13,564 nt of DNA from Bryobacterales bacterium (lineage in GTDB: Bacteria; Acidobacteriota; Terriglobia; Bryobacterales; Bryobacteraceae), in NCBI GenBank assembly GCA_025456495.1, contig JALOKO010000042.1:1-13564 (forward strand). Direction: 5' to 3'. The position numbers and the translations under genes were made by a program. This document shows positions 1 to 6,514 of this stretch, piece by piece (position 1 is the first letter of the stretch; every line of letters starts with the position of its first letter). The notes below the pieces were generated by a model. It was given only the letters and a program-made list of their open reading frames with translations. It was not told the DNA's origin and searched no databases.

Positions 1-1725
1 GTCAAAGCGTTCCACCTGATACTGGCGAGCCTCGTGGAGATAGATGGCTTTCTCGTGTAGGGTGGTGAGCGCGGAAGGGAAGTCCACTTCGGCAATCACC
101 TTGGCGTGTCCGGTGACATCGATGACGACGAAGTTATCGCTGGTGACGGCGCGGAGGCTGACGGTGTCGGCGGGATAGCTATCGGCAATCCAGTGCCAGG
201 AATCGCCGGATGGATGGACGAAGCCAAACTCCTGCAGGAACTGGCACAAGGTGGCCGCGTCCTGACCGCCGAAGCGCTCTCCTGGCTTGACGGGCAATTC
301 AAAGACAGCGCACTTGAGGTGGCTGAGGAGGATTTCGAGGTTGTTTGGATTGACGGCGGCGCGTTCCGGAGAGCGGCCGAAGAAATACTCCGGGTGTTCG
401 ATGATGAACTGGTCCATGGGAGCGCTGGAGGCCACCAGGACAGAGAGGGAGGCGGAATTGCGGCGACCGGCGCGACCGGCGCGTTGCCAGGTAGAAGCAA
501 TCGTTCCCGGGTAACCGGCCAGCAAAACTGCGTCCAGCGAGCCGATGTCGATGCCAAGCTCCAGGGCGTTGGTGCTGACAACAGCGCGGATTTCGCCGTC
601 GCGCAAGGCCTTTTCGATGGCACGGCGCTCTTTGGGCAAATAGCCGCCGCGATAGCCACGGATGGCCTGGTTGGGGAGAGGACCGCGGTCGTGCGCATCC
701 TTGAGGTACTTGGTGAGGACTTCGGTGGCGAGGCGGCTGTTGGCGAACACCAGCGTTTGGAGATTGCGCTGAATGAGGTCGAGGGCCAACTTCCGGCTTT
801 CGGCCAGGTATCCGCGACGGATGCCTAACTGCTGGTTGACGACGGGCGGGTTGTAGAAGACGAAGTACTTGTCTCCGCGGGGGGCGCCGTTCTCCACTAC
901 CGCTTCGAACTCCTCACCGGTGAGGGTGGAGGCAAGCTCCTCCGGGTTGGCAATGGTGGCAGAGCAGCAGATGAACTGAGGGCGGCTGCCATAGAAGCGA
1001 CAGATCCGATCCAGGCGCCGCAACACGTTGGCGAAGTGGCTGCCGTAAACACCGCGGTAGGCGTGGAGTTCGTCGATGACCACGTAGCGAAGATTCTGGA
1101 AGAGCTTGGCCCAACGGGTGTGGTGCGGCAGCACGCCGGTGTGGAGCATGTCGGGGTTGGTGAGGACGATGTTGGCGCGCTCGCGAATGGCGCGACGGGC
1201 GTCCTGTGGGGTGTCGCCATCGTAGGTGAACACCTTCAGGTCACTGCCACTGTCTTCGACGAGGGAATGCAGTTCATGCAATTGGTCCTCGGCCAGGGCC
1301 TTGGTGGGGAAGAGGTAGAGAGCGCGAGCACCCTTGTCCGCGGTCATTGCCTGCAACACGGGCAGGTTGTAGCAGAGGGTCTTGCCGCTGGCGGTAGGGG
1401 TGACCACCACCACGTGCTTTCCGGCGGAGACGTGGCCGTAGGCCTCCGCCTGGTGCGCATACAGGCGAGCAATACCGCGGCGCTGGAGCGCCTGCTTTAC
1501 GGCAGGGGGAAGGGCATCCGGCAGATCCGCGAAGGCGCCCGCAAAGGCGGGCTGATGATGGATGGCACGGATGCTGGGGTCGCCACTTTCCCGCAGGCTG
1601 GTGAAGCGCGTGATGGCCCCATCCAGACCGTCCCCTTTGCGCGCAAGTGAGCGCAGGTCATCGGGCGGGGTATCCGCTTCCTCAAAGCCGGGGAGTCCAA
1701 GGGGGAGGCTCATGCTGGTTTTCAT
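1..1725 (-). CDS. YprA/MrfA-like DEAD/DEAH-box helicase, N-terminal part (cut by window edge)
   Basis: Superfamily 2 ATP-dependent helicase. The first 575 residues are visible and the frame is still open at base 1, so the C-terminus is missing. Two RecA-like domains are clear. The motif near 91 (LYAHQAEA) is a Q-type motif, TPTASGKT at about 109-116 is Walker A, and DELH at about 218-221 is motif II. SAT at about 255-257 is motif III, STNALELGIDIG at about 384-395 is motif V, and QRAGRAGR at about 414-421 is motif VI. The motif set and order match the YprA/MrfA family, whose B. subtilis member MrfA acts in mitomycin-lesion repair and normally ends in a DUF1998 four-cysteine module, which lies outside this window. 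I chose ATG 1725; ATG 1713 is in frame and equally possible, and neither has a good Shine-Dalgarno. The family call is firm, the repair role is inference. Confidence 0.9.
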   Translation of the reverse strand, partial: MKTSMSLPLGLPGFEEADTPPDDLRSLARKGDGLDGAITRFTSLRESGDPSIRAIHHQPAFAGAFADLPDALPPAVKQALQRRGIARLYAHQAEAYGHVSAGKHVVVVTPTASGKTLCYNLPVLQAMTADKGARALYLFPTKALAEDQLHELHSLVEDSGSDLKVFTYDGDTPQDARRAIRERANIVLTNPDMLHTGVLPHHTRWAKLFQNLRYVVIDELHAYRGVYGSHFANVLRRLDRICRFYGSRPQFICCSATIANPEELASTLTGEEFEAVVENGAPRGDKYFVFYNPPVVNQQLGIRRGYLAESRKLALDLIQRNLQTLVFANSRLATEVLTKYLKDAHDRGPLPNQAIRGYRGGYLPKERRAIEKALRDGEIRAVVSTNALELGIDIGSLDAVLLAGYPGTIASTWQRAGRAGRRNSASLSVLVASSAPMDQFIIEHPEYFFGRSPERAAVNPNNLEILLSHLKCAVFELPVKPGERFGGQDAATLCQFLQEFGFVHPSGDSWHWIADSYPADTVSLRAVTSDNFVVIDVTGHAKVIAEVDFPSALTTLHEKAIYLHEARQYQVERFD

Positions 1726-1871
1726 CGAAAACGGGCCGCGACGCCAAGCGACGGCCGAACGCGCACGCGGCTGCGCTTCGCCTTTTCTTTGCTAGCTTAG
1801 CGGAGAATGGATCCGTCCACAAGCGGGGACGGTGTCCGGGCGAGAGGGAACTCGCGGCGGGACGGTGGGCA

Positions 1872-1901
1872 GGGGGATTTTGGGCGGGGGGATTTTGGGC
1901 G
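1872..1901. repeat. Perfect 15-bp tandem duplication
   Basis: The unit GGGGGATTTTGGGCG occurs twice head to tail (1872-1886 and 1887-1901) with no mismatch. It lies in non-coding DNA upstream of the helicase. It may be a slippage product; no function is evident. Confidence 0.9.
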
Positions 1902-1966
1902 AGGGGTGGCTGCGGATTCTGCTGCCGGAATTGCCGGTTGCCTTTCCAGTTCCTTGACTTCGGAAC

Positions 1967-1987
1967 ATGGGCAGAAGCCCCATTTTT
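1967..1987 (+). terminator. Terminator-like hairpin without an obvious plus-strand gene
   Basis: ATGGGC (1967-1972), loop AGAA, then GCCCCAT (1977-1983) form a short stem with one bulged base, followed directly by a run of T at 1983-1987. This has the form of a weak rho-independent terminator reading on the plus strand. Both flanking genes are on the minus strand, so it may be a relic or chance. There is no T-run on the minus-strand side. Confidence 0.25.
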
Positions 1988-2005
1988 GCGCAAACAGGGC
2001 ATTGT

Positions 2006-2022
2006 TGGACTGTCCCCGTAAG
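2006..2022. repeat. Direct repeat copy 1, transposon-end-like
   Basis: TGGACTGTCCCCGTAAG matches the copy at 2035-2051 at 16 of 17 positions, in the same orientation and offset by 29 bp. GGACTGTC-type sequences are often found at IS ends or as REP-like repeats, but no transposase is present, so the assignment to a mobile element is inference. Confidence 0.75.
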
Positions 2023-2034
2023 TCTTAAGTCGAG

Positions 2035-2051
2035 TGGACTGTCACCGTAAG
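2035..2051. repeat. Direct repeat copy 2, also the left arm of an inverted repeat
   Basis: TGGACTGTCACCGTAAG repeats 2006-2022 with one substitution (C to A). Its first seven bases, TGGACTG (2035-2041), are the exact reverse complement of CAGTCCA at 2062-2068, so this copy could fold into a hairpin with a 20-nt loop. The right arm coincides with the point where the DUF4365-like reading frame at 2061-2159 is cut off. Confidence 0.75.
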
Positions 2052-2060
2052 CTCAGTAAG

Positions 2061-2159
2061 TCAGTCCACGACGAGTTTGGCGCGCATGAAGCCTGCGACT
2101 GAGGCTGCGGCGGAGACGTAGGCCTTGCTGAACCGCTCTTTGCGCGGGTTTAGATCCAC
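2061..2159 (-). pseudogene. DUF4365 N-terminal remnant, truncated
   Basis: From GTG 2159 the minus strand encodes 32 residues beginning VDLNPRKERFSKAYVSAAAS and then ends in TGA. From memory this matches the conserved start of DUF4365 proteins (LN.RKEQFS.AYV.AVAS.AG, then VDDDS). Those are nuclease-like proteins, which I recall as PD-(D/E)XK-related, where the first conserved acidic stretch follows this segment. Here the frame breaks after AKLVVD, exactly where DD would be expected and where the repeat arm CAGTCCA begins, so the catalytic domain is gone. The same frame can be read back to ATG 2204 with an in-frame TAG at 2166-2168. It overlaps the end of the TOPRIM-like gene by 10 bp. I see no sign that it is functional. 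Its position suggests it was once a third gene of the cassette or an adjacent immigrant. Confidence 0.55.
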
Positions 2160-2818
2160 GCTGTTCTAGCCCAAAGAAGATGTAGCCGGGATGTCATGCT
2201 CCATCGGACCGACGCTGGGTTACCCGATGGCGCTGGGATGTTGTTGCCGGGGCTATCGTGGGCCTTCGGCACCTTCCTCGCTTCGGGAATCGCTCGATTG
2301 AGTGAATCGACCGTGGGCTGCGGTTCGGTAGCGTTCGGTCGCGTGACCTCATAGAAGCGCTTCCCGGCGTCTTCTACAAGCGCCTGGAACTCCTGGTGCT
2401 TCGTCCCGCCGGGCGGCGGCTTATAGCTCTCGTCCTCCCGACACACTTTCCCGCTCAGCGCCAGAATCCAGGTTTCGATATTCCGGCGAGGGACCAGAAC
2501 GCTGATTCTTTCATCTGGATCTCGCTTCGCCAAACCCGCCTTGGCAAGCGATTCCTCAAGTTGCCGATGACGGTCCTCCACGGTGAGCGTATCGGCATCA
2601 AGCGCCGTGATTAGCACCTGGTCTGCAAACTGGCATTTCCGCAGCGTATCCACTTCCGTTGGATACTGTGTGCGCACTCGCTGCTCCGCGCTCCCGAATC
2701 CAACAGGCGACATCCGAATCTCGTGATTCTCGTAGGAGAGCTTCTTCAGGAAGCTCCGCAGAAACTGCTGGGTTCGCTTGTCCTCACAGAGCACGACCAC
2801 CTTACCACGCCGACTCAT
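2150..2818 (-). CDS. TOPRIM-like small protein of an ATPase-coupled cassette (RloB/DUF4276-like)
   Basis: A 222-residue protein. The N-terminal VVVLCEDKRTQQFL has a strand-Glu-helix pattern (E12). LITALDADT holds a D-x-D (D74, D76), and RRNIETW follows at about 111-117. The Glu-then-DxD layout is that of TOPRIM-type metal-dependent nucleases (OLD, RloB, DUF4276 relatives), so cleavage of nucleic acid is a reasonable inference, not shown. ATG 2818 overlaps the stop of the upstream ATPase gene as ATGA, with GGAGG just before it, so translation is coupled. Remembered relatives seem to end near residue 183 (IPEARKV). The last ~39 residues are low in family character and run into the DUF4365 relic, so the original stop may have been lost. 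The gene appears less GC-rich than its neighbours. The fold is likely; the name of the system is unknown to me. Confidence 0.75.
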   Translation of the reverse strand: MSRRGKVVVLCEDKRTQQFLRSFLKKLSYENHEIRMSPVGFGSAEQRVRTQYPTEVDTLRKCQFADQVLITALDADTLTVEDRHRQLEESLAKAGLAKRDPDERISVLVPRRNIETWILALSGKVCREDESYKPPPGGTKHQEFQALVEDAGKRFYEVTRPNATEPQPTVDSLNRAIPEARKVPKAHDSPGNNIPAPSGNPASVRWSMTSRLHLLWARTAWI

Positions 2819-3918
2819 CCCTCCATGCCCCGTGCAATCAATTCGGCGGGCGCAAGCGCGTGCGGGCCGGCAGCTTCAAAGGATTGCGTGCGCGTCGGCC
2901 CTAGCTTTTCCCGGTAGAAGCGGATCCCGCAGTCCACCGCCCATTGGTTGATGATCTCCGGGTGATGCGAAACGATTATTGCCTGACCTGCCCCGGAATC
3001 CACGGAGTCCTCCACGGATAGCAGCCAGGGCTGAATCTCCCGGAGCGAGATGTAGTTGTCGGGCTCATCGATGAATACGGTGCAGCCCCTTTTCAGCGCG
3101 AAGTGGAGGATCGCGTAAAGGCTGAGGATACAGCACTGGCCGTCAGAAAGCTCCCCAAGCTGAAACGGCACGGCAGCGCCATCGCTGCCGGTCAAATGGA
3201 CCTGCAACAATTTCTGTTCGCCCCGATCAAGAAACCCGATGTACCGAAACCCATCCATCACGCGACGAAGGTCTTCCAGAAATGCGGCATCTACTTCTCG
3301 GTCAGCCAAAGCCAGAAACCGATACCAAGAGGCAAAGTTCGACAGATCTACATTGGGAAATCGGTCCTCGCGGGCAGAATAGCTTTGGATCTTGGATGGT
3401 TGAATCTGAAAGTACTCAATTGACCGAAGCCATGATGCAAACGCGTTGAGGGACTCGACACCCCAGCCGACCGCCAAAACGTTCTGCAGCGCCGAACGGC
3501 TTGGGTCAGACTTGTAGGTGGACACCGGAACAGCCTTGTCGCCATACAGCCTCACGTCGGGGGCGTCAAACTCAAAGACGAGACGTCCGTCCGCGAGCAG
3601 GGTTTCGCGCTTCACGGCGGGTTTCAACGGATACTTCCCCTGTTCAATTTCGAGCCGATACAGCAATATCTCTCCGTTGACCCGGCATCCGATCTCGAAT
3701 GATTGAACAGGGCTCCGGGAGGACTTCGTAACGCTCGTGGCAGGGAATTGTTGCTCCAGTGGATTGCCAAGGATGAGGAGATTCCGGAGCCGTATCAGGG
3801 CTGTCCATATCGACGACTTTCCGGTCCCGTTTCCCCCGAAGACCAAATGCCGGGACGCCAACTCCAACTCGAAGTTGGAGAAGCAAAGGTAGTTATCGAT
3901 GTACACCTTGGTCAGCAT
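2815..3918 (-). CDS. AAA/ABC-type ATPase (OLD-like) of a putative defence cassette
   Basis: A 367-residue SMC/OLD-type ATPase. An N-terminal IDNYLCFSNFELEL strand leads to Walker A GGNGTGKS at 28-35. The signature LSDGQ is at 257-261, Walker B TVFIDEPD at about 280-287, and an H-loop VSHHPE at 316-321. The middle (about 60-240) is the insert typical of the AAA_15/AAA_21 group and has no recognisable nuclease domain. The start is ATG 3918; an in-frame TTG at 3939 would add seven residues. Its stop codon overlaps the ATG of the TOPRIM-like gene, giving the ATPase-then-TOPRIM order seen in two-gene anti-phage modules such as PARIS or split OLD systems. A role in sensing a phage product and switching on the partner is inference. 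One 60-base stretch (3361-3420) counts to 28 G+C, about 47 percent, below the surrounding genes. Confidence 0.85.
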   Translation of the reverse strand: MLTKVYIDNYLCFSNFELELASRHLVFGGNGTGKSSIWTALIRLRNLLILGNPLEQQFPATSVTKSSRSPVQSFEIGCRVNGEILLYRLEIEQGKYPLKPAVKRETLLADGRLVFEFDAPDVRLYGDKAVPVSTYKSDPSRSALQNVLAVGWGVESLNAFASWLRSIEYFQIQPSKIQSYSAREDRFPNVDLSNFASWYRFLALADREVDAAFLEDLRRVMDGFRYIGFLDRGEQKLLQVHLTGSDGAAVPFQLGELSDGQCCILSLYAILHFALKRGCTVFIDEPDNYISLREIQPWLLSVEDSVDSGAGQAIIVSHHPEIINQWAVDCGIRFYREKLGPTRTQSFEAAGPHALAPAELIARGMEG

Positions 3919-4081
3919 GTGTCCCCATTGTAGCTCCAACCTTTCAGACCACCGGGCTTTTCAGATGTGGACTTGATCCTACGGCTGAGACACAGAAGGC
4001 GGGACTGCGCCAGAGTGGATTGAGGATTTGCATTCCGGGCGGCAGTTGCGTTGGGGCGCGCGTCTTGTCCCGGGGGCGGGG

Positions 4082-6514
4082 TTAGTCTTCGCGGAGTTCG
4101 GCGATGGTGGCGCCGGTGCCGCCTTCGGCTTGGGTGGCGGGGTAGAACTTGGCGACGTTCGGGTTGTTGCTGAGTACGCTGTGGACCGCTCGCTTTAAGA
4201 TGCCCTTGCCGTGACCGTGGACGATACGTACCATCTGGACTTGTGCCAGGATGGCTTGGTCAAGAAAGCGTTCAGTATCGTCGATGCCTTCTTCCTCGGT
4301 CTTGCCGATGATGTTCAGTTCCCGCTGCAGGACGTGGGCACTGGGGCCGAGGGTGAAGCTGACGTTCTTGGGCAGGGTGATCTTGCCTTGGGCTTCGCTG
4401 GCGCCAAGCAGCTCTTTGATGTCGGCGCGTGGTAGCTGTAGCTTCATGAAGCCTACCTGCACCTCAATGCGTTCGTCGTCCAAGAGGCGCAGCAAGGTGG
4501 CCGGTTCGCGAATGTCGCGTAGCTTCAGGCGCATGCCGGGCTCGAGCTTTTGTTGAGGTGCGGGCGGAGGTTCGGGTTCGCCCTGCTGCACACGGGTGAT
4601 GACCTGCTGAAGATCTTCGCGAACCTCACGGCGGGCCTTGGCGATGGTGACTTGGGCGTGGTGGACGGCGCGCTTGCTTTCGGTGGTTTCTGCCATGCGC
4701 TCAAGCACCGCTTTGCTTTCCTTTTCGAAGCGGGCCAGCACCTCCGCGTGACGGGCCTCCAGTTCGCGGAGCTTCTCGCTTTCACGCCGTTTCCAGACGA
4801 GCGACAGCTTGTCGTCGCGGCGCTTGAGTTTGTCCAGCCGAGATTGAATGCGAGCTTCTTTTTCGGCCACTTCCTCCAGCCGCGCATTGAGGGTGGCGAT
4901 GAGTTTGGCAAGGTCCTCTTCCTTGCGCGAGATGGTGGCGCGCGCCTTTTCAAGGATGGGCTGGGGGATGCCCAGGCGCTTGGCGATATCCAATCCGGCG
5001 GACTTGCCAGGGGCGCCCAGGCGCAGTTGGTAGGTGGGCTCCAGGGTGGCTTCGTTAAAGCCCATCGAGCCGTTCAAGACCTCGTCGCGATTGGCGCCGT
5101 AGACCTTCATGGGCATGAGGTGCGTGGAGACCAAGGTGAAGGCTCCACGTTCGCGGAAGGTGTCTGTGACGGCAACGGCGAGGGCGCCGCCTTCCTCAGG
5201 GTCAGTAGCGCGGCCGATTTCATCGAGGATGACCAGCGAATCCATGGTGACCTGCTGCATCATGTCCTTGAGGCGCAGCACGTGGGAACTGAAGGTGCTG
5301 AGGCTTTCGAGGATGCTTTGGTTGTCGCCGATATCTGCCAGCACTTCGTGGAAGACGGGGAAAACGGCTTCGCGGCAGGGGACGGCCAAGCCGGCCTGGG
5401 CCATCAGGACGAGCAGACCGACGGTCTTGAGGGCGACGGTTTTGCCGCCGGTGTTGGGTCCGCTGATGAGCAGAGTGCGCTGGGCTTCGGTGAGTTCCAG
5501 AGTGACGGGCACCACCTGCTTGGCCTGCTTGCGAAGGACATCCTGCAAAAGGGGATGACGGGCTTTGTCGATGAAGAGGCGACGGGGGCGGGCATCGCTC
5601 AAGGTGGGAACGGTGCAATCGAAGGCGTCAGCGAAATCGGCCTTGCCAAAGAGCAACTCCAGGCTGGTGACCACTTCAGCAGCCAGGCGGATGTCGTGGT
5701 AATGGCCACGGAGGGCGTGGGTGATCTCAGCAAGGATGCGGCGGATCTCCTCCAGTTCGTCGTTCTGCAGGCGGACGAGATCGTTGTTCATCCCCAGCAC
5801 TTCCAACGGTTCCAGATAGAGGGTCTGGCCGCTGCCGCTGGCGCCATGGACGATGCCATCCACGCGTCCCTTGGAGGTGGCGACGATGGGGAGGACGTAG
5901 CGTTCGTTGCGTTGGGTAACGAAGTCTTCCTGCAGGACACCCTCGTCGCGGAACTTGCGCAGGAAGCGGTCGAGGGTGGCTTCGAGGTCGCGGCGCTGCT
6001 TTTCGATGTCCTTGCGGACGCGGCGCAGGAAGGGGCTGGCATCGTCAGAGATGCTGCCGTCGGGGAGCACCTTGCCTTCGATTTTCTTCAGCAGCGGGCG
6101 GAAGTCTGCAAGGGGTTCCGCCTTGGCGGAGAGGCGGGGAAACCGGTGCGCGGCATCCTGCAACTGGGCGCGGAAACTCTGGGCGCGTTCGAGGAAGCGC
6201 TGGATGGCGAGGACCTCCTGGGCTTCCAGGGCGATGCCCTCGACGCGCAGTTTTCCTACTGATGGGGAGGGGTCAGGCAGCGTGGAGAACTTGAGGCGGA
6301 AGAAGACTCCGGCGCCGCCTTCGCCACTGCCTACGGCCTGGCGCTGATAGTCCATCGCTTCGGCGAGGTCAGCCAGCGATTCGCGGAGCGCGGGCAGGTC
6401 CGTGGTGGGCTGCAGGTGTTCCACTTCGCGGCGAGCGGTGGGCGAGAAAACGTAGCGGCGCAGGATGTCCTTGAGGGCATCGAACTCCAGCAGGGCGTCG
6501 CTCCAGATACTCAT
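4082..6514 (-). CDS. mutS2: MutS2 (Smr-domain MutS family ATPase)
   Basis: An 810-residue MutS2. The N-terminal helical core leads into the MutS ATPase: SGPNTGGKT (351-359) is Walker A, LVILDEIGR (about 427-435) is Walker B, and STHL (463-466) is the H-loop. A charged coiled coil spans about 530-645, and a C-terminal Smr domain about 730-810 carries VHGHGKG. The usual mismatch-recognition domain of MutS is absent, as expected for MutS2. Family members split collided ribosomes or act on branched DNA; which applies here cannot be told. The Smr LDxR motif reads LNII, so nuclease activity may be altered. The start ATG 6514 overlaps the stop of the Nudix gene (ATGA) and has GGAG seven bases upstream, indicating translational coupling. 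The length is typical of the family. Confidence 0.95.
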   Translation of the reverse strand: MSIWSDALLEFDALKDILRRYVFSPTARREVEHLQPTTDLPALRESLADLAEAMDYQRQAVGSGEGGAGVFFRLKFSTLPDPSPSVGKLRVEGIALEAQEVLAIQRFLERAQSFRAQLQDAAHRFPRLSAKAEPLADFRPLLKKIEGKVLPDGSISDDASPFLRRVRKDIEKQRRDLEATLDRFLRKFRDEGVLQEDFVTQRNERYVLPIVATSKGRVDGIVHGASGSGQTLYLEPLEVLGMNNDLVRLQNDELEEIRRILAEITHALRGHYHDIRLAAEVVTSLELLFGKADFADAFDCTVPTLSDARPRRLFIDKARHPLLQDVLRKQAKQVVPVTLELTEAQRTLLISGPNTGGKTVALKTVGLLVLMAQAGLAVPCREAVFPVFHEVLADIGDNQSILESLSTFSSHVLRLKDMMQQVTMDSLVILDEIGRATDPEEGGALAVAVTDTFRERGAFTLVSTHLMPMKVYGANRDEVLNGSMGFNEATLEPTYQLRLGAPGKSAGLDIAKRLGIPQPILEKARATISRKEEDLAKLIATLNARLEEVAEKEARIQSRLDKLKRRDDKLSLVWKRRESEKLRELEARHAEVLARFEKESKAVLERMAETTESKRAVHHAQVTIAKARREVREDLQQVITRVQQGEPEPPPAPQQKLEPGMRLKLRDIREPATLLRLLDDERIEVQVGFMKLQLPRADIKELLGASEAQGKITLPKNVSFTLGPSAHVLQRELNIIGKTEEEGIDDTERFLDQAILAQVQMVRIVHGHGKGILKRAVHSVLSNNPNVAKFYPATQAEGGTGATIAELRED

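Larger units (their letters stand above)
1726..2060. other. Gene-free scar-like intergenic region
   Basis: No convincing gene lies here. The stretch holds a 15-bp perfect tandem duplication (1872-1901), a hairpin followed by a T-run on the plus strand (1967-1987) and two 17-bp near-identical direct repeats (2006-2022, 2035-2051). Open frames on both strands are low-complexity Pro/Ala/Gly/Arg translations without protein-like character. The region separates the helicase from the ATPase/TOPRIM cassette and looks like debris of past insertions. The helicase promoter should lie in its left part, but I could not pick out a convincing -35/-10 pair. Confidence 0.7.

Noticed and set aside
1682..2002. 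Minus-strand 106-codon frame upstream of the helicase
   Set aside because: Pro/Ala/Asn-repeat translation of the 15-bp duplication and flanks; it overlaps the helicase start in another frame and shows no domain.
2150..3918. Calling the cassette PARIS or Gabija outright
   Set aside because: The small protein is shorter than AriB as I recall it, there is no UvrD-like GajB helicase, and the ATPase has no fused TOPRIM domain; a profile search is needed before using either name.
4550..6262. A 570-codon open frame on the plus strand opposite mutS2
   Set aside because: It is antisense to a clear MutS2 with all motifs; its product is Gly/Ala/Asp-rich without domain features. Long antisense frames are expected in GC-rich codon use.
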